A DNA stretch of 64,000 bases from Pseudomonas promysalinigenes (GTDB lineage: Bacteria > Pseudomonadota > Gammaproteobacteria > Pseudomonadales > Pseudomonadaceae). The stretch is taken from assembly GCF_014269025.2 (NCBI RefSeq), contig NZ_CP077094.1:4982522-5046521 (forward strand). Reading direction: 5' to 3'. Below the pieces are notes generated by a model. The model was not told the origin of the DNA and did no database searches. It worked only from the letters and a program-made list of their open reading frames with translations. This document shows, piece after piece, positions 1 through 8,082 of the stretch. Numbering within the stretch: position 1 is the first letter of the stretch; each line of letters opens with the position of its first letter. A program made the position numbers and the translations under genes.

Positions 1-1
1 G

Positions 2-1024
2 CGCACCCTGCGCGTGTATAACTGGTTCGATTACATCACGCCGCAGACCTTGAGCAGCTTCCAGAAAGACAGCGGCGTCAAGCTGATCTACGACATCTTC
101 GACACCAACGAGGCGCTGGAGGCCAAGCTGCTGACTGGCAACTCTGGCTACGACGTGGTGGTGCCGTCCAACGTGTTTCTCGCCAAGCAGATCGAGGCCG
201 GTGTGTTCCAGCCGCTGGACCGCAGCAAGCTGCCGAACTGGCAACACCTGGACCCGGCGCTGATGAAGCTGATCGAAGCCAACGACCCGGGCAACAAGTT
301 CGCCGTGCCTTACATGTATGGCACCATCCTGATCGGCTTCAACCCGGACAAGGTCAAGGCCGTGCTCGGCGATCAGGCCCCGGTCGACAGCTGGGATCTG
401 ATATTCAAAGAGCAGAACATCGCCAAGCTCAAACAATGCGGCGTCGCGCTGCTCGACTCGCCGTCGGAGATTCTGCCACTGGCCCTGCAACACCTTGGCT
501 TACCGCCCAACAGCGACAAGCCGCAAGACTACAAGAAGGCCGAGGCGCTGATGATGAAGATCCGCCCTTACATCACCTACTTCCATTCCTCGAAGTACAT
601 GGCCGACATCGCCAATGGTGATATCTGCGTAGCGGTGGGTTACAGCGGCAGTTTCTCGCAAGCCGCCAACCGCGCCAAAGATGCAAACAATGGTGTGGTG
701 GTGGACATGCGCCTACCCAAGGAAGGGGCGCCGATCTGGTTCGACATGCTGGCGATTCCGAAGAATGCAGCAAACCCGGAAGATGCCCATGCTTTCATCA
801 ACTATCTGCTGCGCCCTGAAGTGATTGCGCCGATCAGCGACTTCGTCGGCTATCCAAACCCCAACAAGGATGCCACCGACAAGGTCAGCCCAGCGATACG
901 CAATAATCCGAACCTCTACCCGACCGAGCAGGCCATGACCAAGCTGTACACACTCAAGCCATTGTCCCGTGAGGGCGAGCGGGCCCGCACGCGAGCGTGG
1001 ACACGAATCAAATCCGGAACTTGA
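2..1024 (+). CDS. Polyamine ABC transporter periplasmic binding protein (PotF/SpuD type), 5'-truncated by window edge
   Basis: Periplasmic solute-binding protein that would deliver putrescine or spermidine to an ABC importer. The reading frame is open from base 2, so the signal peptide and true start lie left of the window; about 340 residues remain. Family marks are the opening strand motif YNWFDYI, the stretch [14 protein letters not shown], the segment GYDVVVPSN, and the late motif [20 protein letters not shown], all typical of PotD/PotF proteins. The mature family length is about 340 residues, so nearly the whole mature domain is present. The gene is followed by a REP hairpin that probably serves as its 3' end. 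The precise polyamine cannot be assigned. Confidence 0.9.
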   Translation, partial: RTLRVYNWFDYITPQTLSSFQKDSGVKLIYDIFDTNEALEAKLLTGNSGYDVVVPSNVFLAKQIEAGVFQPLDRSKLPNWQHLDPALMKLIEANDPGNKFAVPYMYGTILIGFNPDKVKAVLGDQAPVDSWDLIFKEQNIAKLKQCGVALLDSPSEILPLALQHLGLPPNSDKPQDYKKAEALMMKIRPYITYFHSSKYMADIANGDICVAVGYSGSFSQAANRAKDANNGVVVDMRLPKEGAPIWFDMLAIPKNAANPEDAHAFINYLLRPEVIAPISDFVGYPNPNKDATDKVSPAIRNNPNLYPTEQAMTKLYTLKPLSREGERARTRAWTRIKSGT

Positions 1025-1045
1025 GTCGCCTTCGTTGCGAGTAAT

Positions 1046-1105
1046 CCGCTCCCACAGAGCCTACGCGGTAGCTGTGGGAGCGGGTTCACCCGCGAAGAGG
1101 TCTCC
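1046..1105. repeat. P. putida-type REP element with flanking inverted repeat
   Basis: A 12-bp stem, CCGCTCCCACAG at 1046-1057 paired with CTGTGGGAGCGG at 1072-1083, is followed by the small hairpin GCGGGTTCACCCGC and the tail GAAGAGG. This matches my recollection of the 35-bp REP of P. putida (CTGTGGGAGCGGG core). It lies between convergent genes and provides the last codons and TGA (1086-1088) of the MocR gene, so it probably acts as a bidirectional transcript end. Confidence 0.75.
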
Positions 1106-2624
1106 AAGCCTTACGCAGTTTCAGCAAAGCTTCGGCAATCTGCCCTTCCGGCACCGCTGCAAATCCAAGTACCAGCCCTGCCCGCTTATCCACAGGCACG
1201 TCAGAGTCTGGCAGCCAGTAACCGCTCAGGGGATTGACCTCCACCCCTACCGCCGCAGCGCTGGCCACCAAAGCCTGCTCACGTGCAAAACTATCCACAT
1301 CCACCTTTACGTGGAGCCCCGCAGCTACTTCCGGCATCTCCCCCAAGCCCTCCACCCCAACAGGCCATCCCGCTTTGAGCACGTTGCGGCGGGCGAGCGC
1401 CGCCTTGCGCATGCGCCGGATATGCCGCTGGAAGTGCCCTTGGGCCATGAACTCAGCCATCACGCATTGGGTTCCCACCTCTGAGTGCCGAACTGCCAGC
1501 GCACGGCCTTGACTGAATGCTTGCACCAATTGCGGCGGCAGAACCAAGTAGCCCAGGCGCAATGCCGGGAAGGCAATCTTGCCGAAAGTGCCGACGTACA
1601 ACACACGGCCTTGGCGGTCGAGCGCAGCTAGCGGGGCCAGGGGCGCACCGCTGTAGCGGTACTCGCCATCGTAATCGTCCTCGATGACCCAGCCATCGTT
1701 GCACTCGGCCCAGGCCAGTAATGCCAGGCGTCGGGCCAGGCTCATGGTCACCCCTGTAGGATACTGATGCGCCGGTGTGACATAGGCCAGTCGACAGCCC
1801 GGGAGATCCACCAGGCGGTGGCAGTCCATGCCCTGCTCATCCACCGGCACCCCGATCAGCTTGCCACCGGCCACCGCAAACGCCCGCCCTGCGGCGCGAT
1901 ACCCAGGGTTTTCCACAGCCACTGTGTCACCTGGTTGCAATAACAACTGTGCACAAAGGCTGATGGCCTGCTGCGCACCATGGGTGATCACAATTTGTTC
2001 AGGCGTGCAGGATAGCCCCCTTGATCGACGCAGATAGGCGGCGATCAGCTCGCGCAAAGCGGGCTCGCCCGCCGGGTCCCCATAGCCCAGTAGAGCCGGT
2101 GAAGGGTTACGCCAGAAACCCGCTTGTAGCTTGGCCCACACATCGAATGGGAACAGGTCGAAAGCCGGTATGCCGACGCGAAACGCCCTAGGTGGGCCGC
2201 CGTTTTGTGCCGGCAGGTGGTTATTTTTCAAACGCAATAAAGGCTCGCTGGCGAACCTATTGCTGGTTAAATCCTCAGTGTCCGAGGGCGAAAATGTGGA
2301 TAACTCTGTTGATAACCCTAGGGATAACCCTGTGGGTAACTGTGTGGATAGTTTTTCCAGCCGGCTCACATAGGTGCCATCACCCACGCGGCTTTCGATA
2401 TAGCCCTCCGCATACAGCTGGTCATAGGCGCGCACTACGCTGTTGCGCGAAAGCGCCAGCACCTTTGCCAGGTCCCGAGTGGCAGGCAGCCGGGTGCCGC
2501 TACTCAAGCGCCCATCCAAAACCCTGGCACGCAACGCCTGATACAGCTGCTGACTGAGCCCGCGCCGACGATCAAGCACGATCCCTGCGGGATCGAAAGG
2601 CAACACGATGGAGCGCTCGCGCAT
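1086..2624 (-). CDS. MocR/PdxR-type transcriptional regulator (GntR HTH fused to aminotransferase fold)
   Basis: A 512-residue regulator. The N-terminal winged helix (about residues 15-85, with LPATRDLAKVLALSRNSVVRAYDQL) is of the GntR/MocR type; the C-terminal domain (about 135-505) is a fold-type I aminotransferase that normally binds PLP as effector (AYVTPAHQYPTG, YDGEYRYSG, VGTFGKIAFPALRLGY, the last containing the candidate Schiff-base lysine). Such proteins are PLP-sensing regulators rather than enzymes. It is divergent from the PaiB-like gene at 2715, the probable target. Odd points: the linker at residues 92-111 is a perfect 4-residue repeat made by a 12-bp tandem DNA repeat, and the stop codon lies inside a REP element. 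The start ATG at 2624 is the natural one; no better SD alternative is seen. Confidence 0.9.
   Translation of the reverse strand: MRERSIVLPFDPAGIVLDRRRGLSQQLYQALRARVLDGRLSSGTRLPATRDLAKVLALSRNSVVRAYDQLYAEGYIESRVGDGTYVSRLEKLSTQLPTGLSLGLSTELSTFSPSDTEDLTSNRFASEPLLRLKNNHLPAQNGGPPRAFRVGIPAFDLFPFDVWAKLQAGFWRNPSPALLGYGDPAGEPALRELIAAYLRRSRGLSCTPEQIVITHGAQQAISLCAQLLLQPGDTVAVENPGYRAAGRAFAVAGGKLIGVPVDEQGMDCHRLVDLPGCRLAYVTPAHQYPTGVTMSLARRLALLAWAECNDGWVIEDDYDGEYRYSGAPLAPLAALDRQGRVLYVGTFGKIAFPALRLGYLVLPPQLVQAFSQGRALAVRHSEVGTQCVMAEFMAQGHFQRHIRRMRKAALARRNVLKAGWPVGVEGLGEMPEVAAGLHVKVDVDSFAREQALVASAAAVGVEVNPLSGYWLPDSDVPVDKRAGLVLGFAAVPEGQIAEALLKLRKAWRPLRG
2292..2351 (-). repeat. Coding minisatellite: five 12-bp units in the MocR linker
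   Basis: Cores GGATAAC, TGATAAC, GGATAAC, GGGTAAC and GGATAG recur at exactly 12-bp spacing (the ATAA-type core begins at 2300, 2312, 2324, 2336, 2348). Read on the minus strand each unit encodes one tetrapeptide of the series LSTQ, LPTG, LSLG, LSTE, LSTF. Two units contain near or perfect DnaA-box sequence (TGTGGATAA at 2295-2303 is perfect). Confidence 0.9.
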
Positions 2625-2714
2625 GAAATTGGCCCTACCAAAACAGTCATTAATGGCTCTTACCTTGATCCAATAGCCTGCCTAGGATGGAGCCATTGGA
2701 CAAGGACAGCACAC

Positions 2715-3344
2715 ATGTACAACAGCAAACCCCACCAAGAACACGACATTGAGCGCCTGCATCAGCATATGCGCGATACCCGTCTAGCGGTGCTGATCAG
2801 CCATGGCGATCAAGGCCTGATGGCCACGCACTTGCCGGTATTGCTCGACACCGACGAAGGCCAGTTCGGTACGGTCTATGCCCATCTGGCCCGCGCCAAC
2901 CGCCAATGGCAGGACTTGGCGCAAGGCGCCGAAGCACTGCTGGTCTTCCCCGGCGCAGACGCCTACGTCAGCCCAAGCTTTTACCCAAGCAAGGCGCAGA
3001 ACCCCAAAGTGGTGCCGACCTGGAACTACCTGGCCGTACACGCCTACGGCACCGCCGAGGTGATCCACGATGCAGCCCCATTGCTGCAGATCGTCAGCCG
3101 TCTCACCGACCGCCACGAGCAAGGCCGCAGCCAACCCTGGAAGGTCAGCGACGCCCCTGCCGGCTACCTCGACGGCATGCTGCGCGCGATCGTCGGCATC
3201 CGCCTGCCTGTGGCCCGCCTGCAAGGCGCGCGCAAGCTCAGCCAGAATCGCTCGGCGCAGGATATCGCTGGCGTGCGTGAGGGCTTGAACGCCAGCCCGG
3301 ACTACCTGGACCAACAACTCGCCGCGCACATGCGCCAACTCTGA
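2715..3344 (+). CDS. PaiB-family FMN-binding protein
   Basis: A 209-residue protein of the PaiB/FMN-binding split-barrel family (related to pyridoxamine-phosphate oxidases), full length for the family. Recognisable blocks are the N-terminal ATHLPVLLDTDEGQFGTVYAHLARANRQW, the central region AYVSPSFYPSKAQNPKVVPTWNYLAVHAYG and the late motif AIVGIRLPVARLQGARKLSQNRS. The family was first described as a negative regulator in Bacillus but its biochemical role is unsettled. It is the first gene of a short plus-strand run with two GNATs (13 bp to the next) and is divergent from a MocR regulator whose effector fold is PLP-based, so regulation by that MocR is likely. SD AAGGAC precedes the ATG. Confidence 0.88.
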   Translation: MYNSKPHQEHDIERLHQHMRDTRLAVLISHGDQGLMATHLPVLLDTDEGQFGTVYAHLARANRQWQDLAQGAEALLVFPGADAYVSPSFYPSKAQNPKVVPTWNYLAVHAYGTAEVIHDAAPLLQIVSRLTDRHEQGRSQPWKVSDAPAGYLDGMLRAIVGIRLPVARLQGARKLSQNRSAQDIAGVREGLNASPDYLDQQLAAHMRQL

Positions 3345-3356
3345 AGGAAAAGCCCC

Positions 3357-3803
3357 ATGGCCAACGTCACCCTGCGCCCCGTCAGCCCTCAAGACCACGC
3401 CGACTGGCTCGCCCTTTGGCAGAACTACCTGCGCTTCTACCAGACCGAACTCGCCGAAGAAGTGAGCCTTAGCACCTGGCAACGACTGCTCGACCCGAGT
3501 GAGCCAACCCACTCGACCCTGGCTTGGGTCGATGGCAAAGCGGTGGGCATGGTTAACTTCATCTACCATCGTTCCAACTGGAGCATCGAGAATTCCTGTT
3601 ACCTGCAGGACCTCTATGTCGACAGTAGCCAGCGCGGCCTGGGTATTGGCCGCCAGCTGATCGAACATGTATACGCCACCGCAAGGGCTGCCGGCTGCAT
3701 CAAGGTGCACTGGCTGACCCACGAAACCAATGCCACCGCCATTAGCCTGTACGAGCAGGTTGCCGAGCGCCCTGGCTTCATCCAATTCCGTAAAGGGCTG
3801 TAG
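3357..3803 (+). CDS. GNAT-family N-acetyltransferase
   Basis: A 148-residue acetyl-CoA-dependent acetyltransferase of one GNAT domain. The acetyl-CoA loop motif appears as LYVDSSQRGLGIGRQLIEHV (about residues 88-107), followed by the typical ALARENATAISLYE-like segment, here THETNATAISLYEQV. An SD (AAGGAAAA) lies in the 12 bp after the PaiB-like gene, so the two are probably cotranscribed. Substrate unknown; PaiA, the usual partner of PaiB, is also a GNAT polyamine acetyltransferase, which makes a polyamine or amine substrate a reasonable but unproved guess. Confidence 0.85.
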   Translation: MANVTLRPVSPQDHADWLALWQNYLRFYQTELAEEVSLSTWQRLLDPSEPTHSTLAWVDGKAVGMVNFIYHRSNWSIENSCYLQDLYVDSSQRGLGIGRQLIEHVYATARAAGCIKVHWLTHETNATAISLYEQVAERPGFIQFRKGL

Positions 3804-3810
3804 GCCGCAC

Positions 3811-4482
3811 ATGACTGACGCATTGAACTGGAAACCCGCTACAGCACCCACGGCCCAGGTTATCGACGGCCGCTTCATCCGCCTGGAGAAACTCGACCCG
3901 GCGCGCCACGGGGACGATCTATGGGAGGTGCTGCAAGGCCCGGCATCGGACCCTGTGTTGTGGGACTACCTACCCTACGGCCCATTCACCGAGCGCGGCG
4001 CCTTCGACCGCTGGCTGCAAGGCAACGCCGCTGGCCAAGACCCGCTTTTTTTCACAGTGATCGACCGCAACAGCGGCCAGGCCCAAGGTATTCTCAGTTT
4101 GATGTCGATCGTGCCCGACCACGGCCGTATCGAGATCGGCCACATCGCCTTTGGTGCCGCCATGCAGCGCACGCCTAAAGGCACCGAGGCCGTATACCTG
4201 CTGGGCAAGCTGGGGTTCGAATTAGGTAACCGGCGCCTGGAATGGAAGTGCAATAACGCCAACGCCCGCTCCAAGCGCGCGGCCGAGCGATTCGGCTTCG
4301 TTTTCGAGGGGGTTTTCCGCAAGCACCTGGTGGTCAAGGACCATAACCGCGACACCGCGTGGTATTCGATTACCGATGACGAGTGGCCGCAGGTGGCGGC
4401 GGGGTTCGAGCGGTGGTTGAGTGCAGAGAACCAGGGGCTGGGAGGCCAAGTGCGGACACTTGAGGATTGCCGTAGGGGGTGA
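3811..4482 (+). CDS. GNAT-family acetyltransferase (RimJ/RimL-like)
   Basis: A 223-residue protein of the RimJ/RimL subgroup. The start ATG at 3811 (MTDALNWKP) is 7 bp after the previous stop codon, which argues for cotranscription. Visible family features: the tryptophan- and proline-rich N-terminal part (DPVLWDYLPYGPF), GRIEIGHIAFGAAMQRTPKGTEA around the cofactor region and RLEWKCNNANARSKRAAERFGFVFEGVFRKHLVVKDHNRDTAWYSI near the C-terminus, a hallmark of the subgroup. Substrate not predictable; proteins of this kind modify protein N-termini, amino acids or small amines. Confidence 0.88.
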   Translation: MTDALNWKPATAPTAQVIDGRFIRLEKLDPARHGDDLWEVLQGPASDPVLWDYLPYGPFTERGAFDRWLQGNAAGQDPLFFTVIDRNSGQAQGILSLMSIVPDHGRIEIGHIAFGAAMQRTPKGTEAVYLLGKLGFELGNRRLEWKCNNANARSKRAAERFGFVFEGVFRKHLVVKDHNRDTAWYSITDDEWPQVAAGFERWLSAENQGLGGQVRTLEDCRRG

Positions 4483-4510
4483 TCTTCTGTCCATGAGGGA
4501 CTGGCACTAG

Positions 4511-4585
4511 GGCGGCGGCGCCTTTGAGATCGAGCGCCGCCCGCGCGGCGCATCGTGAGCTGCGCTCGGTCTTACAGGCGCCACA
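4511..4585. repeat. GC-rich inverted repeat resembling a dispersed Pseudomonas intergenic element
   Basis: GGGCGGCG pairs with CGCCGCCC across about 17 bases and is followed by CGCGGCGCATCG and a further hairpin GAGCTGCGCTC. I recall very similar sequence being scattered between genes in Pseudomonas genomes, but only one copy is in this window. It lies in the 175-bp gap between convergent genes. Confidence 0.4.
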
Positions 4586-4600
4586 TACCTGATGCCAGGC

Positions 4601-4625
4601 AAAAAAAGGGGAGCATCCGCTCCCC
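4601..4625 (-). terminator. Rho-independent terminator of pycA-pycB
   Basis: Stem GGGGAGC (4608-4614) / GCTCCCC (4619-4625), loop ATCC, followed on the minus strand by seven T (A-run 4601-4607). It lies 33 bp beyond the pycB stop codon. Confidence 0.92.
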
Positions 4626-4657
4626 AGAGGTTAACCATTTGTAGATAAAGGCTTATC

Positions 4658-6466
4658 TCAGCCTTCGATCTCGATCAGGATCTCGCCGGGCGTCACGCGG
4701 TCGCCTTTAGCAACATGGATGGCCACGACCTTGCCAGCGATGGCCGCCTGCACTTCGGTTTCCATCTTCATCGCCTCGGTAATCAGCACCGCCTGGCCGG
4801 CCTTGACCACATCGCCTTCCTTGACCAGTACATCGACGATGTTGCCTGGCATGGTGGTACTGACGTGGCCAGGAGCGCTGGCCTGCTTGCGCTTACTGCC
4901 ACCGCCACCGACGAACTCGTTGAGCGGCTCGAAGACAACTTCTTCGGGCATGCCGTCGATCGACAGGTAAAAGTGCCGCTTGCCCTCGGCCTTAACCCCT
5001 ACACCGGTAATATCCACGCGGTAGGTTTCGCCGTGCACGTCGATGACGAACTCGGTGGGTACGCCTTCACCTGCAGGAGAAGCCACGGCACCGGCCTCGG
5101 GGATCGGCAACAAGGCTTCGGGAGTGAGGGTGCCCGCTTCGCGCTCCTCGAGGAACTTACGGCCAATGTCCGGGAACATGGCGAAAGTCAGCACATCTTC
5201 CTCGCAGCTGGCCAAGGCGCCGATATCGCTGCGCAGCTTGGCCATCTCAGGCTTGAGCAGGTCGGCCGGGCGCACGTCGATCACGTCTTCGCTGCCGATC
5301 GCCTGGCGGCGCAGTTGCTCATTGACCACGCCGGGGGCCTTGCCATAGCCGCCTTGCAGGTAGAGCTTCACCTCGTTGGTGATGGTCTTGTAACGCTCAC
5401 CCGCCAGGACGTTGAAGAACGCCTGAGTACCAACGATCTGCGAGGTCGGCGTTACCAGAGGTGGGAAGCCAAGGTCCTCACGCACGCGCGGGATCTCTGC
5501 CAACACCTCGTTCATGCGGCTGAGCGCGCCTTGCTCCTTGAGCTGGTTGGCCAGGTTGGAAATCATCCCACCTGGTACCTGGTTCACCTGCACGCGGGTA
5601 TCCACGGCGGTGAACTCGCTCTCGAACTGGTGGTATTTCTTGCGCACAGCGTAGAAGTACAGGCCGATTTCCTGCAAAAGCTCCAGGTCCAGGCCGGTGT
5701 CGAATTCGCTGCCTTTGAGCGCGGCGACCATCGATTCGGTACCTGGGTGGCTCGTGCCCCAGGCGAAGCTCGAGATCGCGGTATCGATATGGTCGGCACC
5801 GTTTTCCACTGCCTTGAGCTGGCACATGGCAGCCAGGCCGGCAGTGTCATGGGAGTGAATGAACACCGGCAGCGACTGTTCAGCCTTGAGCGCCCGCACC
5901 AGCTCGCCGGTAGCGAACGGGGTCAGCAGGCCAGCCATGTCCTTGATCGCGACCGAGTCGCAACCCATGGCTTCCATCTGCTTGGCCTGGGCGACGAATG
6001 CGTCGATGGTGTGCACAGGGCTGACGGTGTAGGCGATGGTGCCCTGGGCGTGTTTGCCGGCGGCCTTCACAGCCTCGATGGCAACACGCAGGTTACGCAC
6101 GTCGTTCATGGCATCGAAGATACGGAACACGTCGATGCCGTTGACTGCCGCCTTGGCCACGAACGCCTTGACCACGTCGTCGCTGTAGTGGCGGTAGCCC
6201 AGAAGGTTCTGGCCACGCAGCAGCATCTGCAGACGGGTGTTGGGCAGGGCAGCACGCAGCTTGCGCAGGCGCTCCCAAGGGTCTTCTTTCAAAAAGCGCA
6301 AGCAGGCGTCGAAGGTAGCACCACCCCAGACTTCCAGCGACCAGTAACCGACCTTGTCGAGCTTGTCGCAGATCGGCAGCATGTCTTCGGTACGCATGCG
6401 GGTAGCCAGCAGGGACTGGTGAGCATCGCGCAGGATCGTGTCGGTTACGTGAATTTTCTTGGACAT
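4658..6466 (-). CDS. pycB: Pyruvate carboxylase subunit B (carboxyltransferase + biotinyl domain; oadA-like)
   Basis: A 602-residue subunit that transfers CO2 from biotin to pyruvate, forming oxaloacetate (anaplerosis). The N-terminal carboxyltransferase TIM barrel starts with VTDTILRDAHQSLLATRM (D and R of the metal/substrate site) and contains the metal-ligand segment HSHDTAGLA; the C-terminal biotinyl domain carries EAMKMETEV, with the biotinylated lysine between the methionines. The upstream in-frame codons (to 6481) are ignored because ATG 6464-6466 has the SD GAGGA at good spacing and gives the family N-terminus MSKKIHVTD. It follows pycA by 11 bp. In Pseudomonas this pair forms a two-subunit pyruvate carboxylase; annotation as oxaloacetate decarboxylase alpha is common but no membrane beta/gamma subunits are here. 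Confidence 0.93.
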   Translation of the reverse strand: MSKKIHVTDTILRDAHQSLLATRMRTEDMLPICDKLDKVGYWSLEVWGGATFDACLRFLKEDPWERLRKLRAALPNTRLQMLLRGQNLLGYRHYSDDVVKAFVAKAAVNGIDVFRIFDAMNDVRNLRVAIEAVKAAGKHAQGTIAYTVSPVHTIDAFVAQAKQMEAMGCDSVAIKDMAGLLTPFATGELVRALKAEQSLPVFIHSHDTAGLAAMCQLKAVENGADHIDTAISSFAWGTSHPGTESMVAALKGSEFDTGLDLELLQEIGLYFYAVRKKYHQFESEFTAVDTRVQVNQVPGGMISNLANQLKEQGALSRMNEVLAEIPRVREDLGFPPLVTPTSQIVGTQAFFNVLAGERYKTITNEVKLYLQGGYGKAPGVVNEQLRRQAIGSEDVIDVRPADLLKPEMAKLRSDIGALASCEEDVLTFAMFPDIGRKFLEEREAGTLTPEALLPIPEAGAVASPAGEGVPTEFVIDVHGETYRVDITGVGVKAEGKRHFYLSIDGMPEEVVFEPLNEFVGGGGSKRKQASAPGHVSTTMPGNIVDVLVKEGDVVKAGQAVLITEAMKMETEVQAAIAGKVVAIHVAKGDRVTPGEILIEIEG

Positions 6467-6477
6467 TATGGGATTCC

Positions 6478-7893
6478 TCACAGGCCTGCGTGGGCGGCGA
6501 TGGCGGCGGCGATGGCCAGAGCCAGCTCTTCGGGTTTGCGCTTGATCGAGTAGTTGGTCAGTTCCGGATGGCTTTCGACGAAGCTGGTATTGAACTGGCC
6601 GCTACGGAATTCTGGATTGCGCAGGATTTCCTGGTAGTACGCGGCAGTGGTCTTGACCCCTTGCACACGCATGTCGTCCAGGGCCCGCAGGCCGCGGTCC
6701 ATGGCTTCTTCCCAGGTCAATGCCCAGACCACCAGCTTCAGGCACATGGAGTCATAGAAGGGCGGGATGGTGTAGCCGGTGTAGATCGCCGTATCGGTAC
6801 GCACACCCGGGCCGCCTGGGGCGTAGTAGCGGGTGATCTTGCCGAAGCTGGGCAGGAAGTTGTTCTTCGGGTCTTCGGCGTTGATGCGAAACTGCAACGC
6901 ATAACCGCGGTGCTGGATATCTTCCTGTTTCACCGACAGCGGCAGGCCCGAGGCAATGCGAATCTGCTCACGGACGATGTCGATCCCGGTGATTTCTTCG
7001 GTGATGGTGTGCTCCACCTGCACCCGAGTGTTCATCTCCATGAAGTAAACCTCGCCATCGGCGAGCAGAAACTCCACGGTACCGGCGTTCTCGTAATCCA
7101 CCGCCTTGGCCGCACGCACCGCCAGGTCACCGATGTAGGCGCGCTGCTCTGGGGTGAGCTGGGGGCTTGGGGCAATTTCGATGAGCTTCTGGTTACGGCG
7201 CTGGATAGAGCAGTCGCGCTCGAACAGGTGCACGACGTTGCCAAAGCTGTCACCGAGGATCTGCGCCTCGATGTGCTTGGGGTTGACGATGCACTTCTCC
7301 AGGAACACTTCGGCCGAACCAAAGGCCTTGGTCGCCTCGGAAATGACCCTTGGGAAGTTCTGCTCAAGCTCTTCTCGGCTGTTGCAACGGCGAATACCGC
7401 GCCCGCCGCCGCCGGAGGTAGCCTTGAGCATCACCGGGTAGCCGATGCGGTCACCTTCGCTCAGCGCTTCGTGAATATCGGCCACGTTGCCTTCGGTGCC
7501 AGGGGTCACCGGCACACCGGCCTGGATCATGGTGCGGCGCGCTTCGGTCTTATCGCCCATGCGGCGAATGACATCCGCTGCCGGGCCGATGAATTTGATC
7601 CCGCGTTCGGCGCAGATCTCCGCCAGTTCGGCGTTTTCCGATAAGAACCCGTAGCCTGGGTGAAGGGCATCACAGCCGGTTTCCACCGCCAAATTGACCA
7701 GTTTGCGTGGGTTCAGATAACCCGCCAAAGGCTCTGCGCCAATACTGTGAGCCTCGTCGGCACGCTTGACGTGCAGGGCATGACGGTCGGCGTCGGAATA
7801 GATCGCGACAGAGCGAATACCCATCTCGGCGCAGGCTCGCACGATGCGAACTGCGATTTCACCCCGGTTGGCGATCAGGATTTTTTTTATCAC
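6478..7893 (-). CDS. pycA: Pyruvate carboxylase subunit A (biotin carboxylase; accC-like)
   Basis: A 471-residue ATP-grasp biotin carboxylase that carboxylates biotin on PycB using ATP and bicarbonate. Seen: N-terminal IANRGEIAVRIVRA, the glycine-rich ATP loop SGGGGRGIRRC, and the catalytic block EMNTRVQVEHTITEEITGIDIV. Length is slightly above housekeeping AccC (about 450) with a short C-terminal extension rich in Ala. The start is GTG (7891-7893). It is first in the pycA-pycB operon and divergent from pycR, with a 189-bp control region between. The context (pycB, pycR) separates it from the acetyl-CoA carboxylase AccC. Confidence 0.92.
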   Translation of the reverse strand: MIKKILIANRGEIAVRIVRACAEMGIRSVAIYSDADRHALHVKRADEAHSIGAEPLAGYLNPRKLVNLAVETGCDALHPGYGFLSENAELAEICAERGIKFIGPAADVIRRMGDKTEARRTMIQAGVPVTPGTEGNVADIHEALSEGDRIGYPVMLKATSGGGGRGIRRCNSREELEQNFPRVISEATKAFGSAEVFLEKCIVNPKHIEAQILGDSFGNVVHLFERDCSIQRRNQKLIEIAPSPQLTPEQRAYIGDLAVRAAKAVDYENAGTVEFLLADGEVYFMEMNTRVQVEHTITEEITGIDIVREQIRIASGLPLSVKQEDIQHRGYALQFRINAEDPKNNFLPSFGKITRYYAPGGPGVRTDTAIYTGYTIPPFYDSMCLKLVVWALTWEEAMDRGLRALDDMRVQGVKTTAAYYQEILRNPEFRSGQFNTSFVESHPELTNYSIKRKPEELALAIAAAIAAHAGL

Positions 7894-8040
7894 TGGAGTC
7901 TTCCCAAAGCCGTTGGAACAGACGACCCGGTTCTACCGGTCGGCGCGTGACCAGAGCTAGCTGGCCAGTCGCATATTCACCCTAGCGCTGAAGGACGATA
8001 AACAAAAATCAATATTTGTTAGGGGCTGTATTAGCAAAAG

Positions 8041-8081
8041 CTTATAGTTTGGTAACAGGGTATTACCAATGAGACTATAAG
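8041..8081. promoter_or_regulatory. Nested inverted repeat before pycR; candidate PycR operator
   Basis: Outer arms CTTATAGT (8041-8048) and ACTATAAG (8074-8081) are perfect; inside them TTGGTAA (8049-8055) and TTACCAA (8063-8069) form a second perfect repeat with a 7-bp spacer, giving the T-N11-A pattern LysR proteins favour. It ends directly before the pycR start, consistent with autoregulation; the pyc promoter would lie on the other side. Confidence 0.6.
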
Positions 8082-8082
8082 A

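Noticed and set aside
2784..3878. A 364-codon minus-strand frame
   Set aside because: Antisense to the PaiB-like and GNAT genes; composition (Val, Gly, Ala, Gln rich) is that of a third-position shadow.
4715..6553. A 612-codon open frame on the plus strand
   Set aside because: It lies entirely opposite pycB and the end of pycA, both with clear family motifs; the frame is a GC-bias shadow with no recognisable domain.
4658..7893. pycB as alpha subunit of a sodium-pumping oxaloacetate decarboxylase
   Set aside because: No membrane beta or gamma subunits are present, and the partner is a biotin carboxylase with a pycR gene beside it, as in two-subunit pyruvate carboxylase.
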